DNA from: Colletes latitarsis
Lineage: Eukaryota > Arthropoda > Insecta > Hymenoptera > Colletidae
NCBI RefSeq assembly: GCF_051014445.1
Contig: NC_135141.1
Coordinates: 27,489,422 to 27,553,421, forward strand
Length of the DNA stretch: 64,000 nucleotides
Direction: 5' to 3'
Within the stretch, counting starts at the first letter, position 1. Each line of letters opens with the position of its first letter. Below, one piece after another: positions 1 through 12,775 of this stretch. The translations under genes were made by a program, and so were the position numbers. Below the pieces are notes generated by a model. It was not told the DNA's origin and ran no database searches. It saw nothing but the letters and a program-made list of their open reading frames with translations.

Positions 1-1348
1 TGAAAGAGTTCCTCGATGATACACCGTCGGATACGTTTCTCTCTGAAACGAATTTTCTAATGACGCCAACGTGCTCGATTGTAAAGGTGAAACGCGTTCC
101 TTTTAGACTACTCAGATTAGATCGAAATTAAAGTAAACAAAAACTCAACGTTTCGCTAGCGCTAAATAATACACGAGGAATTCTCTGTTTATTTGAAAAC
201 CGTTGTAAGAGGATCGAGTGTACCTCCGTTTATCGTTAACAATTTTCTTGCCAACGATCCGCGTCTCCAAGCGTCTTCAATTGGAATCTTCAGCTTCATC
301 GACGAAGAAAGCAATACGTTGCTGGCGTTTGCAACGCGTGACGGCAACGAGATATTTAACCTACGCGAGAGATAGACCATCGCCATATTGCATTTTGTTT
401 TATCGTGTCGATTTGCGAATAAGGTCGCGTTCTGGTTTTAATTCATTTTTTTTTTTTTTTCAAAGGAAACTGCGCGAGGTGTCATCAACTCGAGGACGCG
501 ATGTTTAAATCCCGATCGCGATGCACGCGGACTCTTTTGTCACGGAACTCGTTCGCTGTTGCAAATACGTTTCAGTAATTTTTCATACCTCGACTACAGA
601 CTTTCCTGCCCCCCTCTCCAAATGTAACGTAACAAATCGATTCAGCTCATCAAGCTGGAAAGTTGTTTGTACTTGTAAAATTACAATTTCTGGAATTTTT
701 CAAAATAGAAAGCACGCGATGTTACAAATTAGATAACGTTAGTAATTTCCTAGGTACTTTGGTATACCAAACAGTACTCCAAATGCAGTTCCTCTGCGTC
801 ACGTTCGATTTGGGGGGCAAGTCGACGACACTGTCGCTTTGTTTCTCGTACAACTATGAGCGTAAATCGCGTTGCTCCCGTCGTATCTAATTGCTTCCAT
901 TTGGTATGTCGAGGTCGCGTATTTCGTTAAATTTTCTCGTTTCATTTTCCAGAACGAAGCAGGAACGTTCCTTTTGCGTTATCTCGATTTCGTGACTAGC
1001 GTCGGACTTCCTGCGGACGAACGTAGCTTGTATGACGTTTGTAAAACGACCGTATTTATAGCAATCTTTCCGCTCTTCCGTCTGTATTCGCTGCGAAGTT
1101 TTGTACTCGGTTTCGCGGAATATACGTGGTGCGATTCGAACGATCAACACGCGATCTCTTCAGGTACGTGCGTACTATATTTTCGATCGACTTTATTTAT
1201 TCGTTTGCTCGCTATTAATGGAAAGAACAGTTCATCGATAATAATATTCGATATATAAATAAACAGAGAATATCTCAGGTTTCTAATTGGCGCGCAGAAC
1301 TCGACGTGTTGTAAAATATCAGAACACGTAACGTGGCAGTTAATTAAT
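1..1348. other. Intergenic sequence, no gene seen
   Basis: No open frame here shows family resemblance or flanking splice signals that support an exon. The stretch mixes AT-rich DNA with short CpG-containing segments and a poly-T run near 446-460. The short frames present on both strands overlap each other and have no plausible continuation. Confidence 0.5.
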
Positions 1349-1722
1349 TCACGCAAGAGTAATAAATTGGCTAGGATTCTGTGTTTTTCCAGAAACATTG
1401 ATCGTAATATCAGATAAATGAACAATTTCAAGGCGCAGGCGAATTAGTGTGTTGTATAAAAATTTAATAATGGATACGTTTCTAAAGCGACGAGAGACAC
1501 GGATAATGAGACCAAGAACTTTAATAGCTTTTCCAGCTATATTGTAGCAATGCTCGTTAAATGAGAAAGATGAAGTAAATAAAGTGCCAAGGGCCCTTAT
1601 GCCATTTACACTGGTTAGAGACACCGAACTCAAAACATAATTATGACGTGTAGTCTCTATTTCTTTTTCTTTAAAGAACATTATATGACGTTTCGAGAAA
1701 TTAAATTGGTATATTTTAAATT
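1349..1722 (-). mobile_element. Decayed non-LTR (LINE, Jockey-like) reverse-transcriptase fragment
   Basis: On the minus strand a frame open from about 1722 to the stop at 1349 resembles the C-terminal end of a non-LTR retrotransposon reverse transcriptase. In order it shows an NFSKRHIMFF-type segment, then HNYVLSSVSL, SVNGIRALGTLF (family pattern V..IRDLGV.F), SFNEHCYNIAGKA (pattern F..H...I..KA), KVLGLIIRVSRRF, and FLYNTLIRLRLEI (pattern LY..LVR..LEY). The expected S.IW.P segment after LEY is lost and the frame ends soon after. The catalytic F/YADD half of the domain is not visible upstream; a stop lies at 1723-1725. This is an old truncated copy, not a working element. The clade (Jockey, R1 or CR1-like) is an inference from the pattern only. 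Confidence 0.75.
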
Positions 1723-3084
1723 TTAGGCATCAGCCAAATCGATAAACTTCGTTTTTCTCGTACGAATTTTATCTTTGTCGATCTAAGGAGGACGAACGGC
1801 ACGAATTGTACACGATGATCCAATATTTTTCTTAACTTCACGATATTTCCAAATATCTTGAGAAGAGATTCGCACGGTGGGATCGCGCGATCATTATAAA
1901 TTTCTACGAAATAAGATTAATGGCCCGTGAGACATCTCGTGGGAATAAATATGTAGCAGGACAAATGGGACAGTGTGTAGCTTAAAATGTGTTTTATCGA
2001 AGCGCCAGAGTGTCTGGGATCAGTAGAGAGTAGTAAACACGTAGTCGATCGTATATCACACCCCTTGCTAACAAGCACGACACTGGGAAAATTATTTTCT
2101 CGTTAGTTTTTCCTCTCACGCGTTTCAAAAGAAATTCACGATCGCGGTTCTTGCAAATAAAGTAGTTCAAGAGGCACTTTCCTCTCTAATAACACTCTAC
2201 AAATTAATTTATTCCATTCGTGCGTTTACATTTTGCGCTTTTCTTAATTCTCATATAAAACCGGATGGATCGATCCGATCGATCGGACACCGGCGGTTAC
2301 TGCAATTCATATTATATTACGCGTACTAACAATCAGCGGTCACCGATGACTAACGAGTTCGATCTCTTTTATAAAAAGGTTTTAAATATTGAAATTCTTG
2401 TATGAAAATTTTCTTGCTCGCGAAACGATCGTTTGAGTCGACTACGCAACTAAAATGGAACGATGCATCACGATATATGTATATAAATCACATGCGACGT
2501 ACGTTTAGTGGAACTTCTTCCAATAATTCATTCGATTACTCAAGAAATTGGCTAAAGATTAATAGAATCTGCTATGCTGGCTCAGCTTTTGGTGAAAAAG
2601 TCTCGGAATCTGTCACAGGAAAATCAACCCAATTAAAAATTAATTTAACGAACATCGCGTAAAGCGGACAAATGGAGAAAAATATTGGATTTTTCCGTTG
2701 CAACTGGTTGGACGTTCGGTAGTCCATCGATAAAAGTGAAGTATAGTTTTCAATGACATCGTCCAAGTATCGAAAGTGCAGAATGGCACGCAAAGCAGCA
2801 GAGTTATGAAAGAACCGATGACAGTAATTTAATGTCGCATGCACGAAGGACTCTCGAGATCCATTTCTTTCAATAAATCCATTCCTCGCGAAACCCGTAA
2901 TATATTAAGTTCGCGAAGTAACTCCGAACTCCTTTGACATTATCGTACAAATTCCAAGGAAGTCCTCTCGTTCGTTTTACAATTTTTACGACTCCCGTAA
3001 AACTTAAAGTTCAAGGAGTACGCTATTCCCGTGCGTTCTCAAACATCGCGAGGATAGAAGGAGGAATATTTGAAGTAATGTCCT
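1723..3084. other. Intergenic sequence, no gene seen
   Basis: No exon is supported. There is a GATCGATC-rich palindromic patch near 2266-2290 and otherwise AT-rich DNA. The 86-90 aa frames at 2402-2662 (+) and 2572-2844 (-) overlap antisense and match no family I know. Confidence 0.5.
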
Positions 3085-3450
3085 ATCAAGAAGATGGTCA
3101 AATTTTTCGGCGAAATTAAAAAATTTCAAATCGTTACAAAAAAATTATCTTCAGTTGCGGGAGTCCATTACAATCATTTTCGATGAATAGACATACCCTT
3201 GAAATCCTACTCAGTTTCGAGAAAAAAATTCAATTAGGTGCCTAAATTTTTCAGAGAAAAAAAAAATTTCAAATCGATCTGAAAAAATTATTTTTAGTTG
3301 TGGGGGTCCATTACAATCATTTTTGGTGAATAGACATATCCCAGAATTCCTACGCACTTTCGAGAAAAAAATTCCTTACCGAAAATCTAATGTGTGGCCA
3401 GAAATAATAAATTTTTCCCAAGGTTGGCTGAACACTCTGTATATATTTAC
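3085..3450 (+). repeat. Fragment of interspersed repeat with 143-bp tandem units
   Basis: Two tandem units are visible. The core CATTACAATCATTTT lies at 3166 and again at 3309, a spacing of 143 bp. It is followed each time by a GAATAGACATA motif and a CTTTCGAGAAAAAAATTC-like stretch. The fragment ends near 3425-3450 with a GAACACTCTGTATA end like that of the larger element at 57.5-58.55 kb, where the same core recurs with the same 143-bp spacing. The left terminus is not identifiable here. The 90 aa frame at 3323-3595 is part of this repeat and is not a gene. Confidence 0.8.
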
Positions 3451-6400
3451 CTATAAGGAGAACCTCGTTGATAAATTATGCGGCCGTCGTTTTCTTCGTT
3501 CTAGAAGCGACAATCCTCCAACATTAAAGAGAAATAATAGCGTTGCTCGCTTACGTGAAAATAATCCACTGGAACTGGCGAGACTCGAGAAGTGAAATTA
3601 CCAAGCGACGAAGAATGAAAGCAACAATTGGACTCTAACAATAGATGCTGGAGCAAAGAAGTAGAGTTCTGAGAATAGACCTGTCGATAGAGCAGACACT
3701 AAAGACACTTAGACGCGTCGCTGATTCGACGAATATAACGCAAATGAACTACGATTATAAATCAATCGACGAATTTAATAAACGGTATCAAATTTACACA
3801 TTCAGAGTAAACACGATCGGTAAATGGGACATCGTATTAATTTACGGGATAATACACTCCGGGTTTCCAAGATAGACCCAGTTCTGAGATGACGGAATTT
3901 CAGGAGCATCGACGCTAATTAATGGCACACAATTAGCTTCGAGCCTCGTAGCTTCTATAAATTGGGCAATGAAAATCTACCGCAAATAAGATCACTATTC
4001 TCGTTCTATTTGAAATGTATCGATTGAAATTCCAGAAACAGAATCCGTGGCACACATTTATAAAATCATAAAAGTATCAAATTACTTACAAACAGTATGG
4101 CCGAATTTTCAATCTTTAAAAAATTCAAGCTGTTTATCCAATTCGAGCCTCATTTTTTAAACGAACCTGTGTTCAAGAGGGATTCGTATATTCTCTGAAA
4201 CATTCTCTTATCTAGCAGACGTCTATTGGGAAAACGATTTGCATACAGACGTCTTGCCTCTGCTGAATTACATTCAGCAAGTCCATACATCAAATATTGT
4301 CAACCATTTCCTGGTTTGAATACTTATTCATTGTTTCTTCTAATGTGCAATAATTAATGAATTATTAAGTGCTCTTTTCAACGGAATTAATTAGTCTCGG
4401 TCCTAGAACGAAATAGTTAACAAGATTAAAAGATAGTAAGAAGTTACTGAACGTTATGTAACTGAGAAAACGAACAATCAAATTTCATTAGAAGTAGAAG
4501 CGTCGAAATTGTAATTACACGAGAAATCAGATAAAAGGAATGTTTTAGGATGAAAACATTCGGACGTGTTTCCGCAAGTAAATTGGGATTCCAACAAAGT
4601 AGACAGCGGGAGGTTGTGAAGTTAAACGATGGGGCTGAATATTTAAACGAAGTAGAAGTAGAGGATCCGGTCGCAGAGTAGGGGGTCGTTGAGCAGAGAC
4701 AGATGAAGCAGTAGAGTCGAACGAAGAGCATGATCCTCACGATGAAGTCAGTTGAGTGAGACGACTGTTAGGTAATTGGTGCGAATTGAAGTCCTGTCGC
4801 AGAAGTAGAAGAGTGACCAGTAGTCAGTGTAAGGAAGTAAAACGACTGATATTTATTTTTGTTTATTATTTTATCGAACCAAGTGGAAAGGACTCGAGCC
4901 CATCGAGAAAATCCGTGAAAGTTTAAGAAACGCCGTTATCGAGGACTGTGAGAGCATCGTTTTCGTTCGTTTGGAAATAATCTACAAACACACGGAGTTC
5001 TCCGATCGCGGAGGACCAGACCGTGGTCGGGGAACCTCGACGATCGAGGGACGCGTAATGGAAATGACGATAATCATTCATCGACGATAGAGCAGGAAGA
5101 ATCGGATCGGGTTCGCCGGGTGGCTCCTGGAAAACGGGGATACGTCGATGCGCCTTGCGCGGCAACCTTTGACATTTCGAGAGGACGGGTCGAAGTTTCC
5201 ACCCTCTCCTGGCCTAGGTGCCCGTAGATATACCCCGTTTCCCGGCAGCCCGACATCCGGCTGAAAACGTGTATACATACATCGAGCGAAGAAGGCGGGG
5301 CCGGGAGGTGAAACGCTCCTGAAAAACCGAGGAGCCTTCGCGCGGGGATGCAGGGTAGTCTCTTTTTTTCTCCATTCAGAAGGGAGATCGTAATTGGAAA
5401 GTCGCGCTAAAATCCTTCGGCTACCAACGAAATTAGGAACCCGGTACCAAGGAGGAACTAGGTCGATGAAAACTTTCTTTGCCCTTTCATTTTTTTTTTT
5501 TTAACGAACGTTCCAATTTACGTGTAATTGCACGACGAACACCACGGGGCCGCGAGATTCTCCCAAACTGGCGTCCACCATTTTGGTCACCGAAGAACGG
5601 TACCATACGCGCCTGTCGCGATTGTTCCTTCGTTATTTTTAATGATTCGCTAGATTTCACGGGTCGCTTCTGCCCGAAGGTTCGACGAGATCACCTTTAG
5701 CTTTTTACGACAAACCCCGTAACCTTTTCCAACCTATTCTGCAGCGAGTACCGATACGAGCTCGTAAAGTAGAAGTAAAATATTTTTGCTCCGTTTGGAG
5801 CAGATCTCGCTTTCTTCAGACCACACACCATGCATTCGTAGTCCTTTCGACGTTATCACACTGCACATTCACGGTATCATACTGATTACATTTACACGAT
5901 ATAGTACAACTCTTACATACATACAAAACCAATCTCACAAATAGCGTTCAGGGAACGAATAATTTTCTTATAAACTTTCTCCTGTTGGTGTACTGTGGCG
6001 TTAGTCACGGTCGATTCTTGAAACGAACAAATAAATCTTCTGTGGTATCTCGTCGCGACCTAGCAACACCGTGAAACTTTATAAAAATTTTTAATACTAG
6101 ATGAATATAAAGGGGATTTTATACAATTTTTAAAAGACAACATACGCCACAAATGTTTTAATACCTCAAAAACTGCCTGTTCGTCGCTCTGTGTATTTTG
6201 TCAATCATCTTTCTCCTATTGTGTAACCGGTGTTACTCACAGTCGACTACTATCTTCTATGACGGATGCTTTAAAACATCTAACATTGTATCTCTACAAA
6301 GATATTAGTTATTTAATTAACAATTATTCGTTTGTAGTTTTAAAGTTACTTTCTTTCAAACATCCGTCCAATGTTATTTGTAAAAGAAGCAGAATGAAAA

Positions 6401-9300
6401 GTAACGAATAACGAATTGTTATCTTCTGAGAGCTTGAGGACCTTCGTCAGCACGTTCGTGGACCCCCAGGGGTGCACAAACCTCAATTTAAGAAACAGTA
6501 TACTCTACTGTTCCCATTTTGGACGTGCATTCTTTACGTTCCAACGATCGTGCTCCAAAATGTCCATCGGCAAAGGGTCAATCGGTAAATCCGTGCCACG
6601 TACGCATTAGACCGATTCTCGGAAAACTCAATTAACGCGGCAGCTTTGCCGCCACCGCAAATTGCAACTGCACAATGTGCAAACAGCGGGACCAGGTATC
6701 GAAATATCATCCGCGAATGAACTCTGTTTATCAGCTCTTATATCCGTGGCTCGAAAGCAAACAGAGGAGGCGTATCTCTTTCGAAGTGTTTCGACGTTTG
6801 GAAACTGGGACGATTTCGGTTGCAATGTAGCAGAAGAAAGCGCGATAATATAAAGTTCCAATCGAAGGAACTGCCTATAAATAACGGGTCTCCGATCTTC
6901 TAATCAACCAGGCTCTCGCGAACGAGACTGGAAAGGGAAAAAAAAAGAGTGAATATCGATGAATTATTTTTAGAGTTGAAGTTTCCGGGACTAAAAGCCA
7001 TAAGAGTTCAGCGAACCTTCCGATATTGACTACGCGGTATAGATTCTATAAGAGGATTTACATTGCCCTGATTACGAGCTATCGTATGACTGCATTTGCA
7101 TTACCTCCCTTAACGGTTCATTATCAGCGAAGTACATTACACTGACATTGAGATGTATTATACAGAATTTTAGGAAGGGCGATGCAACTGAAAATGGACA
7201 GAAACAAATTCGTCAGGATACATTTTGATGTTACGCAAAATTCGATTACTTACATATAGTTCACGAAGATATTCACGTCTGAGTTTTAGTCTTCTCTTGT
7301 CACGTATAATAACATTTTAATAGTTAAGAAATGAATATTCGTAGCACGAGGTAGAAACTGCTCCCTTGCACCACCTCTGGGTGCGCCACTGATTATAGAC
7401 TATTCTTGTACATTGAATCTCTGGTAAGCTTAATGAACACCATTACCGGTAAAAATTGATCGAATTATTCCACTTTAATAGCGTTTTTATGGTTACCAAA
7501 CATAGTAGTAGAGAATATTAATAGATTAAGAAAACTGAGGTGGTAAATGGTCACCTGGTCCAGGTGAGCCTGGTCTTAAAACGTATATTTCCATGAAAAA
7601 TTATTTTGATACTTTCCTTTCTTGCAAATCGATAAACAAAAATACCGTATACTAAACGTCGTTTATTTGCAGAATACAATTTTGTTCATTTCTCTCGTAA
7701 AACAATTGAAACGTAAAGGTATATGTCAAAGATCTGCGGCCAGGCAGATTTGAATTCGATCGATCTTCCAATTCGTTGACGTCACTAGTTACGTCATATA
7801 GAGAAAGATGGAGAACGTCTGGTGAAACGTCAGCGACGCAGCGGGGTTTTCTAATTCTAAGTCCTCAAACGTTGGATACGATATAACAAAAATAAACAAC
7901 TGAATTAGCGTACGACCTGCGTGATACATGGCGCACGATTTTCAACAAATATTCATTACCTTATTTTCTGCATAAAAGATACATTTTCTGTTCCATCAAC
8001 CTTGAATACAATATCTCGGATTATATGTCCAGATCTCTATCCTGTCGAATAAAAATATTCCGCAAACTTTTTCATATTCGTTAACACTTTCAAGGATCTA
8101 TCTCTTTCTCGTTAAGATTGTTATTCGATCCGTTGGACATAATTGCATACACATAATAAATTTCCTAGTTATTATACGATAACGCTACAACATAAATAAT
8201 TGCATAGAAAGACAAAGGAGATGAACGGTGAATAGCGATGGATATAAAAAGGATCAATGTTGTTTGGACTGGTTTCTAGACGCTTATGACAGTAAACATT
8301 ATGGCGGTGCTTCGTTCTAATTGCGTACTTTTAAAGACGCGGCGAATAAGAAAACTAAACGAACGGAAGAGCAAAGTATTTTCCGACTACGATAAACAGT
8401 TTCTCGAAAGTAAAGAAACGTTTACGATTTATGAAAAATTCCTTGCGCGCGATGAAATATATTTACAGAATATTTCATCGATTATATTCGATAATAACGC
8501 ACAGTTATAAAGCTGCATTTGTTCCGTCACAACAAAAGACCGTCTACTTCTGATCGTTACATAAAATCAGAATCTTCGGTGCATAGAAATAGATAATTCG
8601 CATCTAGCCAACAATCTGTGTTTTTGTATAACCGGAAGTACGTAGTTGGCAATAGATCTGATTGTTAAATTCTTTAAAAAACCAAATCGATCATGGTACG
8701 GTGTGTCGCGTGCGGCATGCATGCACATACATACCAATTCAGGTACAGAATTCAACCAGTCCTCTTGTTTCATCGGTTCACTTGTATAATAGCGTTCACA
8801 TATGCACACATACAGACGCGAGCAATCATACGCAACTACCGCGATTATCCCATTGCGAGGTGTCTATCGTTTTTGTCTGGTTAATCCTAACAGAGATAGA
8901 GAAAAAATATGGAGCAGCTCTTCCTCAATCAGTAAAGCAGATTCAACCAGTTCTATGATACGAGTATCGATGCACTTGTTCCCGCGTGTGCAGTGATCCA
9001 ATTTAACGAGGTAACTAGCCATTTCTAGATATTTTCGATTGCTCGGAACAGTCAACAATTATAGACGCGCCGACCCGTCGAGCGTCACGATTATCAACCG
9101 GAAATTGTTTGGCATTCGAACGCGTGCGATGGGGTAGTTGTGACAAAGTTTTTTATCAGAATGTTTTCTTAATACGCATATCGCCTTAACAGCTGTTATT
9201 TTCATTTTTTGTGTGGTTGCAGCCCTGTTTTCGGATAAGGTTCGTAGCGTCGCCACGAGAGCGCGGCATCGGCAACTCAATAAAATCCAAAGAGCGCCGG
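3451..9300. other. Intergenic sequence with a CpG-dense patch, no gene supported
   Basis: About 5.8 kb without a convincing exon. A purine-rich stretch at about 4,600-4,920 is followed by a CpG-dense patch at about 4,950-5,400, which could be a promoter or untranslated first exon of a gene outside the window. I cannot assign it. Paired CRE-like sites lie at 7777-7796. The remaining frames of 60-100 aa overlap on both strands and look like chance. Confidence 0.4.
7777..7796. promoter_or_regulatory. Paired CRE-like sites (CREB/ATF type)
   Basis: A perfect palindromic TGACGTCA at 7777-7784 is followed five bases later by TTACGTCA (7789-7796), so the two site starts are 12 bp apart. Both match the CRE recognised by CREB/ATF bZIP factors. 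The pair is about 1.7 kb upstream of the Ig/FN3 gene start. Function is inferred from motif identity only. Confidence 0.3.
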
Positions 9301-9455
9301 ACGGGCGGTGTTCCGCGAAGCGTGATGAGTTTGACAGCTCCCGCGTACTGAACGTCGTTCAAAAGTGAAAAATAAATCAATCAAAAGATGCGACCGAAAA
9401 GAAGTCCTTAACACGTTTCCGTATGCATCCACGCGAGACCGTCTAATATGGCAGA
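9300..9455 (+). promoter_or_regulatory. Likely 5' UTR and promoter-proximal region of the Ig/FN3 gene
   Basis: This short CpG-containing stretch lies directly before the ATG at 9456, which opens a signal peptide followed by a GTAAG donor. No TATA box is obvious. The transcription start cannot be fixed from the sequence. Confidence 0.3.
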
Positions 9456-12400
9456 ATGGTTCGGCATAGAATTATCACGCTGATACTCTTTCTGGCAGGT
9501 AAGAAGCGAGAGATTCGTTCAGGCGTAAGTGCACCTGCCGATCAATGTGACACTGTATGTTCGGTCTTTGTGCGCTTGTATACGTGCACCGTGCAAATCG
9601 GGCTAAGTGCACGATCGTTACGATTCAGGGTCGAGTTATGCAAATTTAACAGAGTATCTTGTTTTTGCACACGTCTAATCTGCCTTTTGAGCGATCTTTA
9701 TCCTTGCGTTTCGCCAAGTCCATTGATCGGCAGAACGTCGCGACAATGTTTAATTTTTCTATTCGATTTTATAAATTGCACGTTCTGAATAGGTCTATGA
9801 AATAAATGAAATTATTCGCAAAAAAATATATACCCTTTATATTAAATTACACGACGCATCGTAAACATCCAAATCGAGAGCGACGAGCGACGGTCACCAT
9901 ATCTGTTGCCCGGACGAGTTTAATATTTTGATACGCTTTGATTCTTTTCTTTTTTTTTTCTTTTTTTTTAAATAATGAATTTACAGACACGCATTTATAT
10001 TCTATTTATACAATTTCAATAACTTTACAATTTTCTATTATGCCAAAAATTATTATAAAATTATTTTCAATTAGTTCACAATATAGATTTAGAATAACAT
10101 TTCCATAGGACATCTTTTAACAGATTGTGCTAACAATTATGTTTTAAAAAAGTATATTTATGAAAAGAAATACTAAAATATATTTAAGTATACGTTATAT
10201 ATTATTTATTTATTAAGTTGTAGTACATTTCTTTAGATTTATATTTATGTTTAATTAAGCAGTCTATGTTTAATTGCATTAGTCGAATAATTTGTTGTAA
10301 TATTTAGCATGGCAGGAAGCAGTGACTTTGGTGCCAGTACGTTCTGTTGCTATAGACATTGGTCAGAACTTGACTTTACCATGTGCAGAAGAAGATGCAC
10401 TACCACACTCAGGAGAATCTGTTGGAATGATGTGGATAAGGGAGGGACGCGAAGATGGACAAATTGAACGACTAAAGGTTGAGCCTAATGGAGCTTTGGA
10501 ACTTATCAATGTTAGTACAGATGATGCTGGGAACTACTCATGCACTTTGGACGATGATCATGATGCTGTCAAGACTAGAATAAACGTACAAGTTAGAAGT
10601 AAGCTGTTAAATTTGTTAACAGTTATGGTAAAATAATTTACACTACAGGTATCGCTTGAGTTACGCGGTTAATTGGTTTCCGCGTAAATCGAGACTCAGA
10701 ATTAGTCTCTGAAATATATACAAACATATTTTCTTTTTAAATAAAATTGCTCCAAAACCGCGTAACTCGAGCATTGCCGGTATTTTTTTTCCGCGTAACT
10801 TGAAATTCGCGTAACTCAAGTACCGCGTAACTCGAGGGATACCTGCATAAAATAATTATAATTTTATTGTGTCTCCAGCTCCTCCTCCAGCCTTACACAA
10901 TGTATGGGTAAAACCATCTACAATATTGGCAAATATTCTTTGGGAAGTAGCTGGCACAGGTGGTTATCCTATCATAGATTTCACTGCCGAATATCGTCTT
11001 AAACCGAATGTGGGTGAAGAACCAGAAGACTGGAAGCCTATTGTTCCGACGCACATTCCTCCAAATTCTGTAAATGACCTTTCTCTGAAGCAAAATAAAT
11101 CGTTTATTGTTGGCAACTGTTACTTAAACTTATGGGTTTATAGAGGCAAATTGATGTGTATCACTTGGTGCCAAACACAACGTATTCTTTCCGCGTGTGG
11201 GCAACAAATCAGCTAGGAAGAGGGGAAGTTGTTGAAGTTGAAGGTCATACTCATCACAGTATCGAAGAACTAGGTACACAATTTAAACATAGTTACAGTA
11301 TGGAATACGACTGCATGTAAATAATTTAATATTCATATAAAATTATATTATAGTTTATTATTTATAATTGACAATTATTTCAGAACTTGCCAGACATTTC
11401 TTAACAGGTGTAGAAAATTTTGACACTCGCGTCTGGGTGGCAGCGGTAGGCATAGTTATGGGTACACTTATGATTCTTGGTATAGGTACTTGTTACCTCC
11501 TCTATCGTGAGTGCAAAGTACCCTGTAAGCATTTCCTGGTAACTTTATCTAAGAGCTTTTGCTTCTACTCTTTCTCTTTCATGCTATTTATTTCTGCTGA
11601 TAATAATCACTTTCTACCACGCAAATAAACCGACGTAGAATAATGCTACATCATTTAATTTTAAAAATGAATATGAATTCGTAACATACTTATCTAGTGG
11701 AGAAGATCCGCAGCAGAAACGATAGCATCACTAACCACTTAACTTATCTATGGCCCTGATCTCTAGCTTTCTTTACATCAGCCATTCTCCCTTCAATCAA
11801 TTTAGTGCTATTCTAATACAGTGCCAATTATCTTCCACTGATATTTCCCTACTGCAAGCGCTCTGCAAATTTATTAGCGTTTGACGAATTATCTAGTATT
11901 TAACTTTAAAAATTTACTAGCATTTAATCAATTTTCTTGCGATACAAATTTAACAATAACACTTTCTTAACTTCTGCACTAAACACTTTACAACATAAGG
12001 CACTAAAATAATCTATAACATATTTTTACCTTTTCTATACAGTTTGCCTGTCAGTAGCACCTTTTACACTCCTTATAGGAATGAAACCTGAAAGTTATGA
12101 ATGGACTTCATCAACCACCAAACTTACTATCTGTCTACTAACAAGGAACTTCATTACCCTACCTTTTACTAATTTTGTAAGATACGTTATGTTTCTAATT
12201 AATAATAAGCTTTGGTGGTTTGTATAAAATTTGTTATGCAGAATGATTAGTGCCATGAATAGAAAGTATTGTAATAGTAATAGAGCATTATGGCCTAGAT
12301 AATAATATGTGCTATTAGTAAATCTTTGACTGTATAAAATGTAGGTCAAAGGTGGCACATACATTTGCTGGGTAAATAATGTGTTGATTCATAATCTCCT

Positions 12401-12775
12401 AAACAAAAATTTCTTTAATTTACTCGTTCCGTATCAATTACGTGCGATGTACAAATAAAATTTACCTTTAACTTGAAATATTCGATTAATAATAAATAAA
12501 ATATAAGATATGCACATAGCCCAGCAAAATACTGGTACAAGGGAGAGGGTAGAAGCTAATATAACTCGTGGCCCAGACCAATGAAAATTAATCTCCGTTC
12601 CCGAATTGCAGCGCAGCTGGAGGAGCAGGAAGTGATTGAACTTGTTCCCAACATCATTCTGAATCCAGGATTTTTCGACGAAAGAACAGAACACATTCCA
12701 CAAGACGAAAATTTCAACAACCAAACAACCACACGTTTGAACAATAACAGCGTCGTACAACCTAGGCGACTTTAG
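9456..12775 (+). CDS. Single-pass membrane protein with one Ig and one FN3 domain
   Basis: Six coding exons: 9456-9498, 10308-10598, 10879-11069, 11144-11273, 11384-11524 and 12612-12775. They join in frame at GT-AG sites into 319 aa. Residues 1-15 form a signal peptide (hydrophobic ITLILFLAA). An Ig domain follows, with the disulfide pair Cys39 and Cys92, core Trp56 and the DDAGNYSC signature. An FN3 domain (about 115-215) has the ILW core and the LVPNTTYSFRVWATNQLG G-strand region. One transmembrane helix (about 236-258) precedes a 60-residue cytoplasmic tail without recognised motifs. NLT, NVS, NYS and NTT are potential N-glycosylation sites. The architecture suggests a small cell-surface adhesion or receptor-type protein. 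I cannot name an orthologue. The 1.1-kb intron before the last exon could hide another exon, but phases match without one. Confidence 0.85.
10646..10845. mobile_element. 200-bp inverted-repeat MITE, possibly pogo/Tigger-like
   Basis: The element begins CAGGTATCGCTTGAGTTACG and its other end read in reverse is CAGGTATCCCTCGAGTTACG. This gives 23-bp terminal inverted repeats with two mismatches. The core CGCGTAACTCGAG or a close variant recurs several times inside in both orientations, like subterminal transposase sites. It has no coding capacity. It lies wholly inside intron 2 of the Ig/FN3 gene. The left flank is TA, as expected for pogo/Tigger insertion, but the right flank is CA, so target duplication is not proven and the superfamily assignment is inference. 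Confidence 0.75.
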
